DNA of 64,000 bases from Gerris lacustris (GCA_951217055.1 OX578286.1:4504033-4568032), one strand, 5' to 3'; shown: positions 24,198 to 34,300, numbered from the stretch's first letter. Notes: a model not told the origin generated them from the letters alone. Numbers and translations are program-made.

Positions 24198-25940
24198 TTT
24201 TTTTTTTTTTTTTTTTTTTTTTTTAATGAGCCTTATGCAGCCATACAGCCACGAGATAAGCGCTCAAGAAGTTTACTTAATTAGTAAACATTACTGGCCA
24301 TGGGAAAGGAGGGATAGAATGGATTTAAGTTTAGATAAGGTAGAGACTTGGACATTACTGTTAGTACGGCACAGGGAATTCAGACCATGGACGGAACGGA
24401 CTAAAGGACACATGTCAGATATCTGCCTGATATACGCAAACCTGCTAGCTCGACGTCCAACAGGTAGAACCACAACTTGAGAGGCAACTTCCTCACAGCG
24501 CAACTCACCATTAAGGGCCTTCGAGAGATACAATATTTCATAGGCTTTTCTCCTCTGGCGCAAAGGCGAGAGTTCAAGTCTCTCAGATAAATGCTCATAT
24601 GAGTAGTAGACTCTCCTGAAGAAATATCGAAGATAGCAGATCCGCACAAAAAGCCGTTGGACTCTCTCGATTTGATCCGAGCGGATCAAAGCGAGATTAT
24701 TCCAAACCGGCACAGCATATTCAAGGAGAGGCCTGACAAGAGAAACATAAAGACATTGGAAGCACTCTAGTGAAAGATGGTAACTGATTTTACGGATAAG
24801 ACCAAGACGCTGAGAAGCTTTAGTAACTATTGAGTTTATATACAGATCGAACTTAAGTCTTGAATCTAATATAATACCAAGATCACAAACAGAATCGGAG
24901 CGGGTGAGAATGGTGCCATCAAGAATATATTTGTATTGCAAAGGGTGTCGACGTCGTGAGAACGATATGAAAGATGTTTTATCGGTATTGATAATCATTT
25001 TATTTGTTTTACACCACGTAGATATGACATCGATTTCATTCTGAAGAATTTGACAAGAGGAAAGAGAATCAACCTTTAAAAATATTTTTAAGTCGTCCGC
25101 AAACAATAGGAAGGGACATTTAATCACTTCGCATAAGTCGTTAATGAAAACAAGAAACAGCAACGGGCCTAGAATTGATCCTTGATGGACTCCTGAATAA
25201 GCGTAGTAAGATTTCGAAAGGTGGCTGCTTATTTTGACTTGACAAGTTCTGTTTGATAAATAGCTGCTAAAAAAAGATACTAATTGGGGATGAAAAGAAA
25301 GAGACGTAAGTTTGTTGATAAGGATGGAATGGTTAACAAGGTCAAAAGCTTTACTGAAATCAAAGAAAACTGCATCTACCTGGGAACCTTTAGAAACAGT
25401 TGGACCGAGATAAGATAAGAAAGATAGCAAGTTGCTGGTAGTAGATTTATTTGGAACAAAGCCATGTTGGCGATGATTAAGAAGAGGGTAGATTAAGGAG
25501 GATAAATAGGAATGTAGGGTGCGTTCGAAGACTTTAGAAAAAACATTACAAATTGATATGGGTCTGTAGTTTTTAACATCGGAGCGATCACCTGATTTAA
25601 ATATCGGGACAATAAGTGCTTGATTCCAGAGGGAAGGAAAAGTCGAAGAACCAAGACAACAATTAAATGTAGAAGCGAGAATTGGGGCGAATACGGATGC
25701 GAACTTTTTTACTAAAAAACTTGGAATATTGTCAGAGCCACAAGAATAGGATAATTTTAAGGTGGATATAGATTCAAGGACGTGTGTGGAAGTAATGACG
25801 GAAATATGGATATACTGAGGATCCTGATTTGTGGAGAGAGAAAATGGGGATATTGGTCCAGTAACTGATTTAGAAATAGTCGGTGAATGAGGAAAGACGG
25901 AGGCGAAGTGTTGAGCGAACGCCTTAGACACAGCAGGAGG
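24198..25940 (-). mobile_element. 5'-truncated Jockey/CR1-type LINE
   Basis: The element lies on the minus strand. A run of 27 T (24198-24224) is its poly(A) tail, about 66 bp after its stop codon. The 5' end is truncated inside the ORF2 equivalent, so no endonuclease domain is left. The flanks share GTCAA(A)AG, 24192-24197 and 25941-25949, consistent with a short target duplication. The insertion split the reading frame of the gene resumed at 25941. A 200-bp piece of this LINE was carried into the inverted copy at 32266-32465, so the duplication happened after this insertion. Confidence 0.85.
24291..25931 (-). CDS. LINE reverse transcriptase (N-terminally truncated)
   Basis: The 546-residue open frame encodes the reverse transcriptase and C-terminal part of a non-LTR retrotransposon ORF2, which copies the element RNA at the nicked target. 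In order one can see a fingers region with YRPIS, DFSKAFD (catalytic Asp of motif A), QGSILGPLLF (motif B), FADDLKIF (catalytic Asp pair of motif C) and the later LGIILD and LEYAVPVW blocks typical of Jockey/CR1-type elements. The apurinic endonuclease normally found N-terminally is absent because of 5' truncation, so the first methionine used here is internal and not the native start. The frame has no stop, which points to a young insertion. The exact clade needs a phylogeny. Confidence 0.85.
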   Translation of the reverse strand: MSKAFAQHFASVFPHSPTISKSVTGPISPFSLSTNQDPQYIHISVITSTHVLESISTLKLSYSCGSDNIPSFLVKKFASVFAPILASTFNCCLGSSTFPSLWNQALIVPIFKSGDRSDVKNYRPISICNVFSKVFERTLHSYLSSLIYPLLNHRQHGFVPNKSTTSNLLSFLSYLGPTVSKGSQVDAVFFDFSKAFDLVNHSILINKLTSLSFHPQLVSFFSSYLSNRTCQVKISSHLSKSYYAYSGVHQGSILGPLLFLVFINDLCEVIKCPFLLFADDLKIFLKVDSLSSCQILQNEIDVISTWCKTNKMIINTDKTSFISFSRRRHPLQYKYILDGTILTRSDSVCDLGIILDSRLKFDLYINSIVTKASQRLGLIRKISYHLSLECFQCLYVSLVRPLLEYAVPVWNNLALIRSDQIERVQRLFVRICYLRYFFRRVYYSYEHLSERLELSPLRQRRKAYEILYLSKALNGELRCEEVASQVVVLPVGRRASRFAYIRQISDMCPLVRSVHGLNSLCRTNSNVQVSTLSKLKSILSLLSHGQ

Positions 25941-27682
25941 GTCAAAAAGTTGAAGAAGTTATTACAAGAATTGCCCGCTATATTAATGGATCTACAAGAG
26001 CATGACTTCTATCTAATGGACTTAGATATAACCCAAGATTTTGTTGGAGTTTTTAACAAAAGAGAAATGTGCGAGTATTTAACCAGCAATTGTAACTTTC
26101 GTTACCAAGGCGAAGAGTACGACGAATTTAAAAGTACAATAGTTAAAAACGATAACACTGTAGGTATCGACTGTTTAACATGGATAACACCAAATGGCGC
26201 AAGACTCAAGATCTACAACAAATTTGTATGCCAGGTTACGAGTCCAGGAGTCAATAAACAAATAGGCAACCATATTGTAGACTTTGTAAACTGCCCCGAC
26301 ACGAGGTTAAAACAGACTTTTTTGACTCCTCTGGCTAAGGAGCATGGTATTACGAGACTGGAGGCAACACTATACAACAACTACTACAATAACCAACCTC
26401 TAAGTGATTGTGTAAGTCTTTTAGCGGAAAACAAGTTATATTTGCAAGATGCTCCATTTTACTCCACCTCCATCCCTAAAATGTGGGCAAAATTAACCGA
26501 TAAACTCCAAAACAGCTGTTGCCTTGTATTTAATAATCTTTTACAGTACGTGTACTGGGGAAACAGGAATACGAGAAAGTTGACAGGCGTACAAGTTACA
26601 TTACCGAACAACACCGACCATCGACAGAAGTTAATTAATTACACCTTATCTGCGTTCAGTTTTAACTTTTTACCGGTTAATTATATAGAGATTGTAGAAG
26701 ATGCAACCGATAATGGTATTGTAAAAGTAATGCATAAGTGCTACATTAAGGACGGTGGTGAGACCTTCTTCTCGAAATCAGCGACCCTGTTTTCTACACT
26801 ACCCAAAGACGTAAGTCTTGAAAACTGTGGATTGGTTCCCACGAAAAATATAATACCCCAGGTATTACGAAAACGAACTAAAATAACCAACAAATCGTTA
26901 CCTTGCACAGTTAAAGAGATTGAACCCTTGTCTACCGCCTACCTAGCATGTGCGAAGAAACGTAAATTAGAGCTGGAGGAAGTGGATTTAAAAAGAAGAA
27001 AGTTGGAGTTCTTGGAAAATACAACTTCTATAAAGGAAAAATACAAAGAGCTGCAGGAGAAGGAGAAGATGATTAAAGAAACAAAGGACCGGTTAACTAA
27101 TTACTTTAGAAAGTTATGGAAGAATTTGGACACAACAGGAGTGTATAATATTTCTGCATTTACTGTCAACAATAAAAGATCTTTTACATACGTTGGAGTG
27201 CTAGCAGAGAAAGATGGAGATAAAAGCGTTTACTTCTTAAAAGGATACTATAAAAATACATTTATAAATGTTTACAGTAATCGAGAAAAACTTACAAAAG
27301 AAGGCTACATTTATACTCCATTTAACGGGTTGGATATAATAAGTTTAGCAAACGAAGAACCTTTTTTAACATTTAAAACAAACGGGGTTACTACATTTAA
27401 TGATCACTCATTCCCTAAGGTAGAGGAACTTAAATATCACACGGATGTGTGGAAAACTACAGACATCACATTGTCTTATAACCAGGAAGACGTAGAACAA
27501 GTTAACAACATTACTATGCAAGAAATTAAAGGTAACATTAAAGTAAAACATTGCCATCGGCTGGAAGAACTGCAAGAAGGAACACAACTAGTTGTTAGTG
27601 GGATCAAACAAATACATTTCCGAAAGAGAGACCGCTTTATTTTGCAGTTTGAAAACCTGGATAAATTGTATATATCTAATTA
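25741..27682 (+). repeat. Left arm of 1942-bp inverted duplication
   Basis: It is the reverse complement of 30524-32465, of exactly the same length. The only difference I noticed is C at 26205 opposite a base implying T in the other arm (Leu versus Phe). It contains 200 bp of LINE 5' end and most of the gene of unknown function. Confidence 0.9.
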
Positions 27683-27803
27683 CTGGTTCGAAAAAGAAAT
27701 ACAAGATACTAATGTAGACTTAAATTATAAGTTAAAAATTAGATTGGATAAAATTAAAACCACTGTGTGTAAAAGTGAAGAAAGAGTTGTATTCTGTGTA
27801 TAA
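25941..27803 (+). CDS. Unknown protein with Rep_trans-like motif order (LINE-interrupted)
   Basis: A long frame runs to a stop at 27803. The first 18 or so residues of the open frame starting at 25887 are antisense LINE sequence; the genuine protein resumes at about 25941 after the insertion. Visible features: MDLDITQDF at about 26015-26041, RLKIYNKF at about 26202-26225, RLEATLYNN at about 26355-26381, a lysine-rich basic and coiled stretch (KKRKLELEEVDLKRRKLEFL) at about 26956-27015, and a C-terminal segment with beta-rich character (EGTQLVVSGIKQ ... YISNYWFEKEI). The spacing of D-I-T-x-D, R-x-K-I-Y-N-K and R-L-E resembles bacterial and plasmid Rep_trans-type replication initiators, whose Y sits in a comparable motif; I saw no His-x-His motif. 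This is inference from motif order only. AATAAA follows the stop at about 27803. A nearly identical inverted copy lies at 30524-32265 and decayed relatives at 21290-23410, so it is probably a mobile or viral gene rather than a host gene. Confidence 0.6.
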   Translation, partial: VKKLKKLLQELPAILMDLQEHDFYLMDLDITQDFVGVFNKREMCEYLTSNCNFRYQGEEYDEFKSTIVKNDNTVGIDCLTWITPNGARLKIYNKFVCQVTSPGVNKQIGNHIVDFVNCPDTRLKQTFLTPLAKEHGITRLEATLYNNYYNNQPLSDCVSLLAENKLYLQDAPFYSTSIPKMWAKLTDKLQNSCCLVFNNLLQYVYWGNRNTRKLTGVQVTLPNNTDHRQKLINYTLSAFSFNFLPVNYIEIVEDATDNGIVKVMHKCYIKDGGETFFSKSATLFSTLPKDVSLENCGLVPTKNIIPQVLRKRTKITNKSLPCTVKEIEPLSTAYLACAKKRKLELEEVDLKRRKLEFLENTTSIKEKYKELQEKEKMIKETKDRLTNYFRKLWKNLDTTGVYNISAFTVNNKRSFTYVGVLAEKDGDKSVYFLKGYYKNTFINVYSNREKLTKEGYIYTPFNGLDIISLANEEPFLTFKTNGVTTFNDHSFPKVEELKYHTDVWKTTDITLSYNQEDVEQVNNITMQEIKGNIKVKHCHRLEELQEGTQLVVSGIKQIHFRKRDRFILQFENLDKLYISNYWFEKEIQDTNVDLNYKLKIRLDKIKTTVCKSEERVVFCV

Positions 27804-28078
27804 AATAAAAATAAAAATAATAAAAGAGTCCTTTTTTTTATTATTACCTAAAAAAAATCTGCAATTACCTCTACTGGAGCTGGGAACCTGAGCTGGCCCA
27901 GGAAACCGATTGGAACGGACAAATATACTCAGCAGCTTGAGTTTTCGGCCCGCAATCATCTCTACTGGCGCTGGGAACCTGAGCTGGCCCAGGAAACCGA
28001 CTGGAACGGACAAATACACACAGCAACTTGACCCCAAAATCGTCAACCCCCCACTCAAATTTTCACCGGGCAATAACG
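27804..28078. repeat. 90-bp direct duplication downstream of the gene
   Basis: Two copies, about 27869-27941 and 27959-28032, share 'ctgggaacctgagctggccc' and 'ggaacggacaaata'. They lie between the stop codon and the TIR element. The AT-rich 27804-27860 carries possible polyadenylation signals for the gene. Confidence 0.7.
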
Positions 28079-29249
28079 CAAAACGTTATCAAGTACGCCC
28101 CAAATTTTCGTCACGTGATTCGAAGCATAAACGGGTGCGTTTACACCAACTCCATGTAGTCGAACTACCTTTTGTGCCCTGACCGTAAGCATTGAAAGCA
28201 TAAACGGGTGCGTTTACACCAACACCATGTAGTTGTGCTCCCTTTTGTGACCCGACCATGCGTCGATAGCGTAATATCTCCAGTTATTATCCCCAATCAC
28301 TTAGCGCTGCTGTCAACACACCCGTTTAGACGCATTTTTCGTCCCATCACCACATGGCCGTTGGCGTAATCGCTCCCACTATTGCATCGACCAAGTGGCC
28401 GATAACAACCACGCCCCTAGTTGTCTGTCTTAATCACGAGACACTCAGGTTTCCTTTGTTTACGTCGGCTAGAGATCCTGGTATCTGTGTTATACCAGAA
28501 GGCGTGAAAGTGAGAAACGCCGGTGGTACCCTTATTAAGACAACGGGCGTGACGGAAGGAAACTTCGGTGACATGTATTAACCGCTAGAAGTCTCCCGCT
28601 GTCACGCCGGCAGCCTGACAGCGGGAAACTCTGGTGACCTGATATACCGCCAACGCGAGACCTTATAGCCTTTGTTAACGCCGGAAGGCGTAAAAGCGAG
28701 AATCGCCGGTGATACCCGCATTAAGACGACGGGCTTATGCTTCCCGTTTATGCTTCCAAACTGGAGAGTTTACGCTATCGACACATAGTCGGGTCACAAA
28801 AGGGAGCACAACTACATGGTGTTGGTGTAAACGCACCGTTTATGCTTCCAAACTGAAGAGTTTACGCTATCGACACATAGTCGGGTCACAAAAGGGAGCA
28901 CAACTATATGGTGTAAGCGCACCCGTTTATGCTTTCAATGCTTACGGTCAGGGCACAAAAGGTAGTTCGACTACATGGAGTTGGTGTAAACGCACCCGTT
29001 TATGCTTCGAACCACGTGACGGTCTGGCGGGTCGTCAGGGGCATAAAAGGGAACATTTTTGCCTCGACCACGGGTTGTTGGTGTAAACGCACTTGTTTAT
29101 ATCTCCGGCGATTGCATAAACGATTGGTCGTCAGGGTAAAAACTGGAGAGTTTGAGCTATCGACGCATAGTCGGGGCAAAAAAGGGAGCGTTTACACCGA
29201 CAGTTTCGTGGTCGGGGCGAAAATTTGGGGCGTACTTGATAACGTTTTG
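28079..29249. mobile_element. TIR element with long subterminal inverted repeats
   Basis: Ends are 'caaaacgttatcaagtacgc' at 28079 and the complement 'gcgtacttgataacgttttg' ending at 29249. Inside, units built on 'gcataaacgggtgcgtttac' and 'cgactatgtgtcgatagcg'-like words point inward from both sides (28120-28290 versus 28740-29010 and 29150-29190), so the element is almost fully foldback. A central segment is duplicated ('gaaggcgt', 'gccggtg', 'acgggc' near 28498-28552 and 28684-28735). It is distinctly GC- and CpG-richer than its surroundings and has no convincing protein. Target duplication was not resolved. Confidence 0.7.
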
Positions 29250-29253
29250 TAAA

Positions 29254-30523
29254 TAACAATGGAACGTGAAAATAGAAGGATAGAAATAAATAGAGGCATA
29301 AGGCAAGGAGATGTCTTGTCTGGTAAGGCATTCATTAAAGTTTTAGAGGACGCGTGCAAACAGTTAAATTGGGAAGGAAAGGGTATTAAGGTAGAAGGAC
29401 AGTGGTTAAACCTATTAAAATTCGCAGATGATCTTGTGATAATTTCAAAAAACACAGCTGAAGCATCTGTCATGTTGGAAGAACTAGAAAATGTTACGAA
29501 AAATATAGGACTTCACATTAACATGAATAAAAGTAAAATCATGACCATAAATGAAAATCCGGATAAAAGAGAAATTACAAACATAAATAGAGAAAAACTA
29601 GACGAAGTACAAAATATAATTTACCTCGGAGTTCTCATTAGCAAATCTCACAAGGACCAAGAAAAAGAAATCACAAGAAGAATTGCGCTAGGGTGGAATA
29701 CGTTCAACAGGTATCGCGGCTTATTTAGATCAGATGTCAGTAAGAAATCAAAAAAGAAGCTATGGATGTCTTGCGTATTACCAATTATGGTATACGGTTC
29801 CGAAACTTGGACGCTCACCCAAAATAGCGTCCGAAGATTACGATGTGCCCAAAGAATGATGGAAAGGAGTATGCTTAAAATAACTAGAAAAGATAGGAAA
29901 AGGAATACATGGATAAGAAAGGAAACGGCATTAGAAGATATAGGAAAAGTAGTTATGGAGAGGAAATGGAAATGGGCTGGGCACATTGCTAGAACAGAGG
30001 ATGATAGGTGGACCAAGAAACTGATTCATTGGTACCCAAGGGATAGGAAAAGAACAAAAGGAAGACCTCCACAAAGATGGGATGAAGAAATACGTAGAAT
30101 ATGCGGAGGAGTGACGTGGCAGAGGGTAGCGAAAGACAGGAGTGAATGGAAGAGAATGGGTTTAATAAATTACGACGTCTGGTTCTACAAGGAATAAAAT
30201 GTATACACTTTTGTTTTTTGTTTCGTTGTAATAATTACAATCTAGTTAAGAGAGAATAGTTTTATGTTTTAAATTAAGAAATTCAAGAAGTATAAAATAT
30301 TATTTAATTTTTCAGTGTAAGAAATTTTTATTTTGAAGTTTTAGTATTATTTTCTTTATAAATTGGCATTGTAATCTTGCTCTTTAAGGCAACTCAAAAC
30401 CAAGTAAATGGTACCACGGTTATGAAACCGATTTTTAGCTGTAATATGAGAAAAAAAAGAAAAATGTATTGTAGTATATGTATATTAAGCTAGAATAAAT
30501 GGTTATTATTATTATTATTATTA
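29254..30523 (+). mobile_element. Truncated RTE-type LINE with TTA-repeat tail
   Basis: The RT fragment is followed by a 3' untranslated region of about 320 bp and a tail of TTATTA repeats (30501-30523), the kind of microsatellite tail seen in RTE-clade elements instead of poly(A). The tail abuts the right arm of the inverted duplication without intervening sequence. Confidence 0.8.
29259..30197 (+). CDS. RTE-type LINE reverse transcriptase, 5'-truncated
   Basis: The 312-residue frame begins within motif B of a reverse transcriptase: NRGIRQGDVLSGKAF, then KFADDLVIIS (the catalytic Asp pair), YLGVLIS, and the long C-terminal tract with YGSETWTL, KWAGHIAR and GRPPQRWDEEI, which are characteristic of RTE-clade and related endonuclease/RT elements. 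Everything 5' of motif B is missing, so it cannot be active. The first methionine is not native. No stop interrupts the remaining frame, so the insertion is not very old. It begins within about 10 bases of the TIR element end, so the junction between the two is effectively direct. Confidence 0.85.
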   Translation: MERENRRIEINRGIRQGDVLSGKAFIKVLEDACKQLNWEGKGIKVEGQWLNLLKFADDLVIISKNTAEASVMLEELENVTKNIGLHINMNKSKIMTINENPDKREITNINREKLDEVQNIIYLGVLISKSHKDQEKEITRRIALGWNTFNRYRGLFRSDVSKKSKKKLWMSCVLPIMVYGSETWTLTQNSVRRLRCAQRMMERSMLKITRKDRKRNTWIRKETALEDIGKVVMERKWKWAGHIARTEDDRWTKKLIHWYPRDRKRTKGRPPQRWDEEIRRICGGVTWQRVAKDRSEWKRMGLINYDVWFYKE

Positions 30524-32265
30524 TAATTAGATATATACAATTTATCCAGGTTTTCAAACTGCAAAATAAAGCGGTCTCTCTTTCGGAAATGTATTTGTTT
30601 GATCCCACTAACAACTAGTTGTGTTCCTTCTTGCAGTTCTTCCAGCCGATGGCAATGTTTTACTTTAATGTTACCTTTAATTTCTTGCATAGTAATGTTG
30701 TTAACTTGTTCTACGTCTTCCTGGTTATAAGACAATGTGATGTCTGTAGTTTTCCACACATCCGTGTGATATTTAAGTTCCTCTACCTTAGGGAATGAGT
30801 GATCATTAAATGTAGTAACCCCGTTTGTTTTAAATGTTAAAAAAGGTTCTTCGTTTGCTAAACTTATTATATCCAACCCGTTAAATGGAGTATAAATGTA
30901 GCCTTCTTTTGTAAGTTTTTCTCGATTACTGTAAACATTTATAAATGTATTTTTATAGTATCCTTTTAAGAAGTAAACGCTTTTATCTCCATCTTTCTCT
31001 GCTAGCACTCCAACGTATGTAAAAGATCTTTTATTGTTGACAGTAAATGCAGAAATATTATACACTCCTGTTGTGTCCAAATTCTTCCATAACTTTCTAA
31101 AGTAATTAGTTAACCGGTCCTTTGTTTCTTTAATCATCTTCTCCTTCTCCTGCAGCTCTTTGTATTTTTCCTTTATAGAAGTTGTATTTTCCAAGAACTC
31201 CAACTTTCTTCTTTTTAAATCCACTTCCTCCAGCTCTAATTTACGTTTCTTCGCACATGCTAGGTAGGCGGTAGACAAGGGTTCAATCTCTTTAACTGTG
31301 CAAGGTAACGATTTGTTGGTTATTTTAGTTCGTTTTCGTAATACCTGGGGTATTATATTTTTCGTGGGAACCAATCCACAGTTTTCAAGACTTACGTCTT
31401 TGGGTAGTGTAGAAAACAGGGTCGCTGATTTCGAGAAGAAGGTCTCACCACCGTCCTTAATGTAGCACTTATGCATTACTTTTACAATACCATTATCGGT
31501 TGCATCTTCTACAATCTCTATATAATTAACCGGTAAAAAGTTAAAACTGAACGCAGATAAGGTGTAATTAATTAACTTCTGTCGATGGTCGGTGTTGTTC
31601 GGTAATGTAACTTGTACGCCTGTCAACTTTCTCGTATTCCTGTTTCCCCAGTACACGTACTGTAAAAGATTATTAAATACAAGGCAACAGCTGTTTTGGA
31701 GTTTATCGGTTAATTTTGCCCACATTTTAGGGATGGAGGTGGAGTAAAATGGAGCATCTTGCAAATATAACTTGTTTTCCGCTAAAAGACTTACACAATC
31801 ACTTAGAGGTTGGTTATTGTAGTAGTTGTTGTATAGTGTTGCCTCCAGTCTCGTAATACCATGCTCCTTAGCCAGAGGAGTCAAAAAAGTCTGTTTTAAC
31901 CTCGTGTCGGGGCAGTTTACAAAGTCTACAATATGGTTGCCTATTTGTTTATTGACTCCTGGACTCGTAACCTGGCATACAAATTTGTTGTAGATCTTGA
32001 ATCTTGCGCCATTTGGTGTTATCCATGTTAAACAGTCGATACCTACAGTGTTATCGTTTTTAACTATTGTACTTTTAAATTCGTCGTACTCTTCGCCTTG
32101 GTAACGAAAGTTACAATTGCTGGTTAAATACTCGCACATTTCTCTTTTGTTAAAAACTCCAACAAAATCTTGGGTTATATCTAAGTCCATTAGATAGAAG
32201 TCATGCTCTTGTAGATCCATTAATATAGCGGGCAATTCTTGTAATAACTTCTTCAACTTTTTGAC
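30524..32265 (-). pseudogene. Inverted copy of the unknown Rep_trans-like gene, 3' truncated
   Basis: It encodes the same protein as 25941-27682 with one visible replacement (Phe for Leu before K-I-Y-N-K; base 32001). The last 40 or so residues of the parent are missing because the arm stops at residues YISNY, after which the frame runs into the RTE repeat tail and reads asparagines. Its start is also the antisense-LINE junction (32257-32265), so it has neither native end. It is therefore a duplicated fragment and not an independent gene. Confidence 0.8.
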
Positions 32266-32465
32266 CCTCCTGCTGTGTCTAAGGCGTTCGCTCAACACTT
32301 CGCCTCCGTCTTTCCTCATTCACCGACTATTTCTAAATCAGTTACTGGACCAATATCCCCATTTTCTCTCTCCACAAATCAGGATCCTCAGTATATCCAT
32401 ATTTCCGTCATTACTTCCACACACGTCCTTGAATCTATATCCACCTTAAAATTATCCTATTCTTG
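32266..32465 (+). pseudogene. Fragment of LINE ORF carried in the duplication
   Basis: It carries the first 200 bp of the truncated LINE at 25741-25940. It reads SKAFAQHFASVF, equal to the start of the reverse-transcriptase frame there, and ends where the duplication ends. Confidence 0.85.
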
Positions 32466-32489
32466 AATTAATGCCATTTTTATCAAGAG

Positions 32490-32705
32490 AGAGATACGAA
32501 CTTACATATAGCAAGTTTATTTGTTTCTGTATTTATTATTTAAATCTAACAATCATAGATAAAGTACGGTACGCAACTCGTGCGAAAACGGCATTTTGCA
32601 TTGCTCGTGTGGTTTTACCACCCTCGCTGTCGCTCGGGTGCAAACTCCACACTCGTATGCAAAATGCTACTTTCCGTACTCGACGCGTAATGTACTATTG
32701 TCTAA
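32490..32705. repeat. Dispersed repeat E, copy 2
   Basis: It is the inverted partner of 1290-1460, with 'gtacggtacgcaact', 'tgcaaactccacactcgt' and 'actcgacgcgtaatgtac'. Confidence 0.65.
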
Positions 32706-32880
32706 TTCATGTACAATATTATAAAAACTAATTAAAACAAGTCTTAGTAAATTTCGTTGTAAAGCTCATTCATAATCCCTCGACTAACTTTGTTAATGAC
32801 ATTATTACCATTAACAATGTGAGCAGGTCTAAATTCAACAAAACAAAGATAAAATAGAATATATAAGACAACTAATTATA

Positions 32881-33562
32881 TAAACAGGTCAAGTGTGTGC
32901 TAGTTAGCACACAGCTAGGGTCCGTAGGCCACACTGTATAGTTTAAGTAGTACCCTATTGATGGTGTTTTTTAAAATGCTAAAAAGCTTACTTTGAACAA
33001 TCCTATGGGTCTGATATTCTCAAAACACATAAACAAACTTCTGATAAAGTATTTGTTTGCCACTGAACCGGACTACAACCATATAAATACATCGAAAAGA
33101 CCGTAGTTATAAAAAAAAACAACGTATTTTGTCAATAAAAAATAAAATAATATTTTTTTCGAAATTTCCAAAAAGTGGTATCTTTACTTTTGGTCGAAGA
33201 ATGTTCAGGAATTTTTTCAGATTTTTTGCACTTCACATAAGCGAGATAGAAGGAGGGGGACACGTTTCACACCCATTTCAAACTTGCCTACGCTCGCCCT
33301 ATCAGAGTTATAACCAAAGAATTATATATTTTTGTAAACAGCTCCACGTACCTAGTACGTGGAGTACGTACGTAGTAAAAAATATTTTTTTTAAGTCGCT
33401 ATATTTTTAAAATATGTGGGCAAGTACAATACACATACATTCCAAATTTCAAAGTGATCGGACAAAAGGTGTAGCCGTGAGAGCAAGCGACAGGACGGAC
33501 GGACAGACACACGCAGGAAAATATTATAAGGGTCCTTGGTTTTGCCTACGGACCCTAAAAAA
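32881..33562. mobile_element. H1/H2 composite copy
   Basis: It opens with the H2 left end 'aaacaggtcaagtgtgtgct' and closes with the H1 right end 'cctacggaccctaaaaa'. The interior matches 16060-16440 ('aaatttccaaaaagtggtat', 'tggtcgaagaatgttcagga'). The outer H1 left arm and H2 right end are missing. Confidence 0.65.
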
Positions 33563-34300
33563 GACTTTGTTCCTGTCTTCTTAATGTGAATAGCTAATAG
33601 AATAATAACAAAATAACTTGCTTAAATTAATATCCGCAAATTGTACTTCTGTCATAAAAATCTTTTGCAGCAGTTTGTAAAATTAAACTATCATAAAGTA
33701 ATTGTAAAATATGGAGTTAATATAAGCGGGATAGTTTCCCCCCTAAAGTAGATTTAGTTTAGTTACTTCGTCACTAACTACGCCTTGGGGTCCTATGGTA
33801 AATTTTACCTCCAGAATGCGTAAAAATGCGTTTTTACAGGTTATATTTCCCTAAATATTCCGGATTCCACGCTTACCTGGGCGTTATTCCCTTCAGACCT
33901 GCCGGGGTTCCGGTATTTGAAAATTTGCAATCTGGTCCAGATCAAAGGAAACCAGATTGCAAGGAGGTGTGAAGCAACAAGTGGAACATTTTAAGGGCAC
34001 TTTTTTTTTTTTTTCATTTGTTTGTTTCTTTTATTTGTTAAAAATTATTGTTTCTCTCCTCCTTATCTTGACACCTATTCTTTCAAGCAAACCAGAATCA
34101 GGTTTCTTTTTTCTTTTTCAGTTGTGCTTTGATGTTCTTCTAGAGTAGTCGGTTGTTATTTCAGGTTTTTTCCTTTGTGTATTTCGATTTCCCAGCTCAA
34201 TTTTTATTGTTTAAAATAAATTAGATTTGTCCTAAAGGAATGGTGAAGTGGACAAATGAAAAGGACTTAACGTTTGCCCAGACGCGTCTGCAGCGATAAT
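33563..34300. other. No recognised gene
   Basis: A small inverted word pair ('ccagattgcaa', 'ttgcaatctgg') occurs near 33927-33965. T-rich from 34000. Nothing else seen. Confidence 0.4.

Larger units (their letters stand above)
30524..32465 (-). repeat. Right arm of 1942-bp inverted duplication
   Basis: It is the reverse complement of 25741-27682 and breaks off sharply at both ends: at 30524 it meets the RTE tail, and at 32466 it leaves LINE sequence for unrelated DNA. Equal arm lengths mean no insertions or deletions since duplication. Confidence 0.9.

Noticed and set aside
25887..25940. Open-frame start (MRKDGG...) as native N-terminus
   Set aside because: These bases are the antisense strand of the LINE. 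The protein proper begins after the insertion.
25941..27803. Canonical HUH endonuclease
   Set aside because: I looked for a His-hydrophobic-His motif and saw none; only the Rep_trans-like order remains, so I kept the call tentative.
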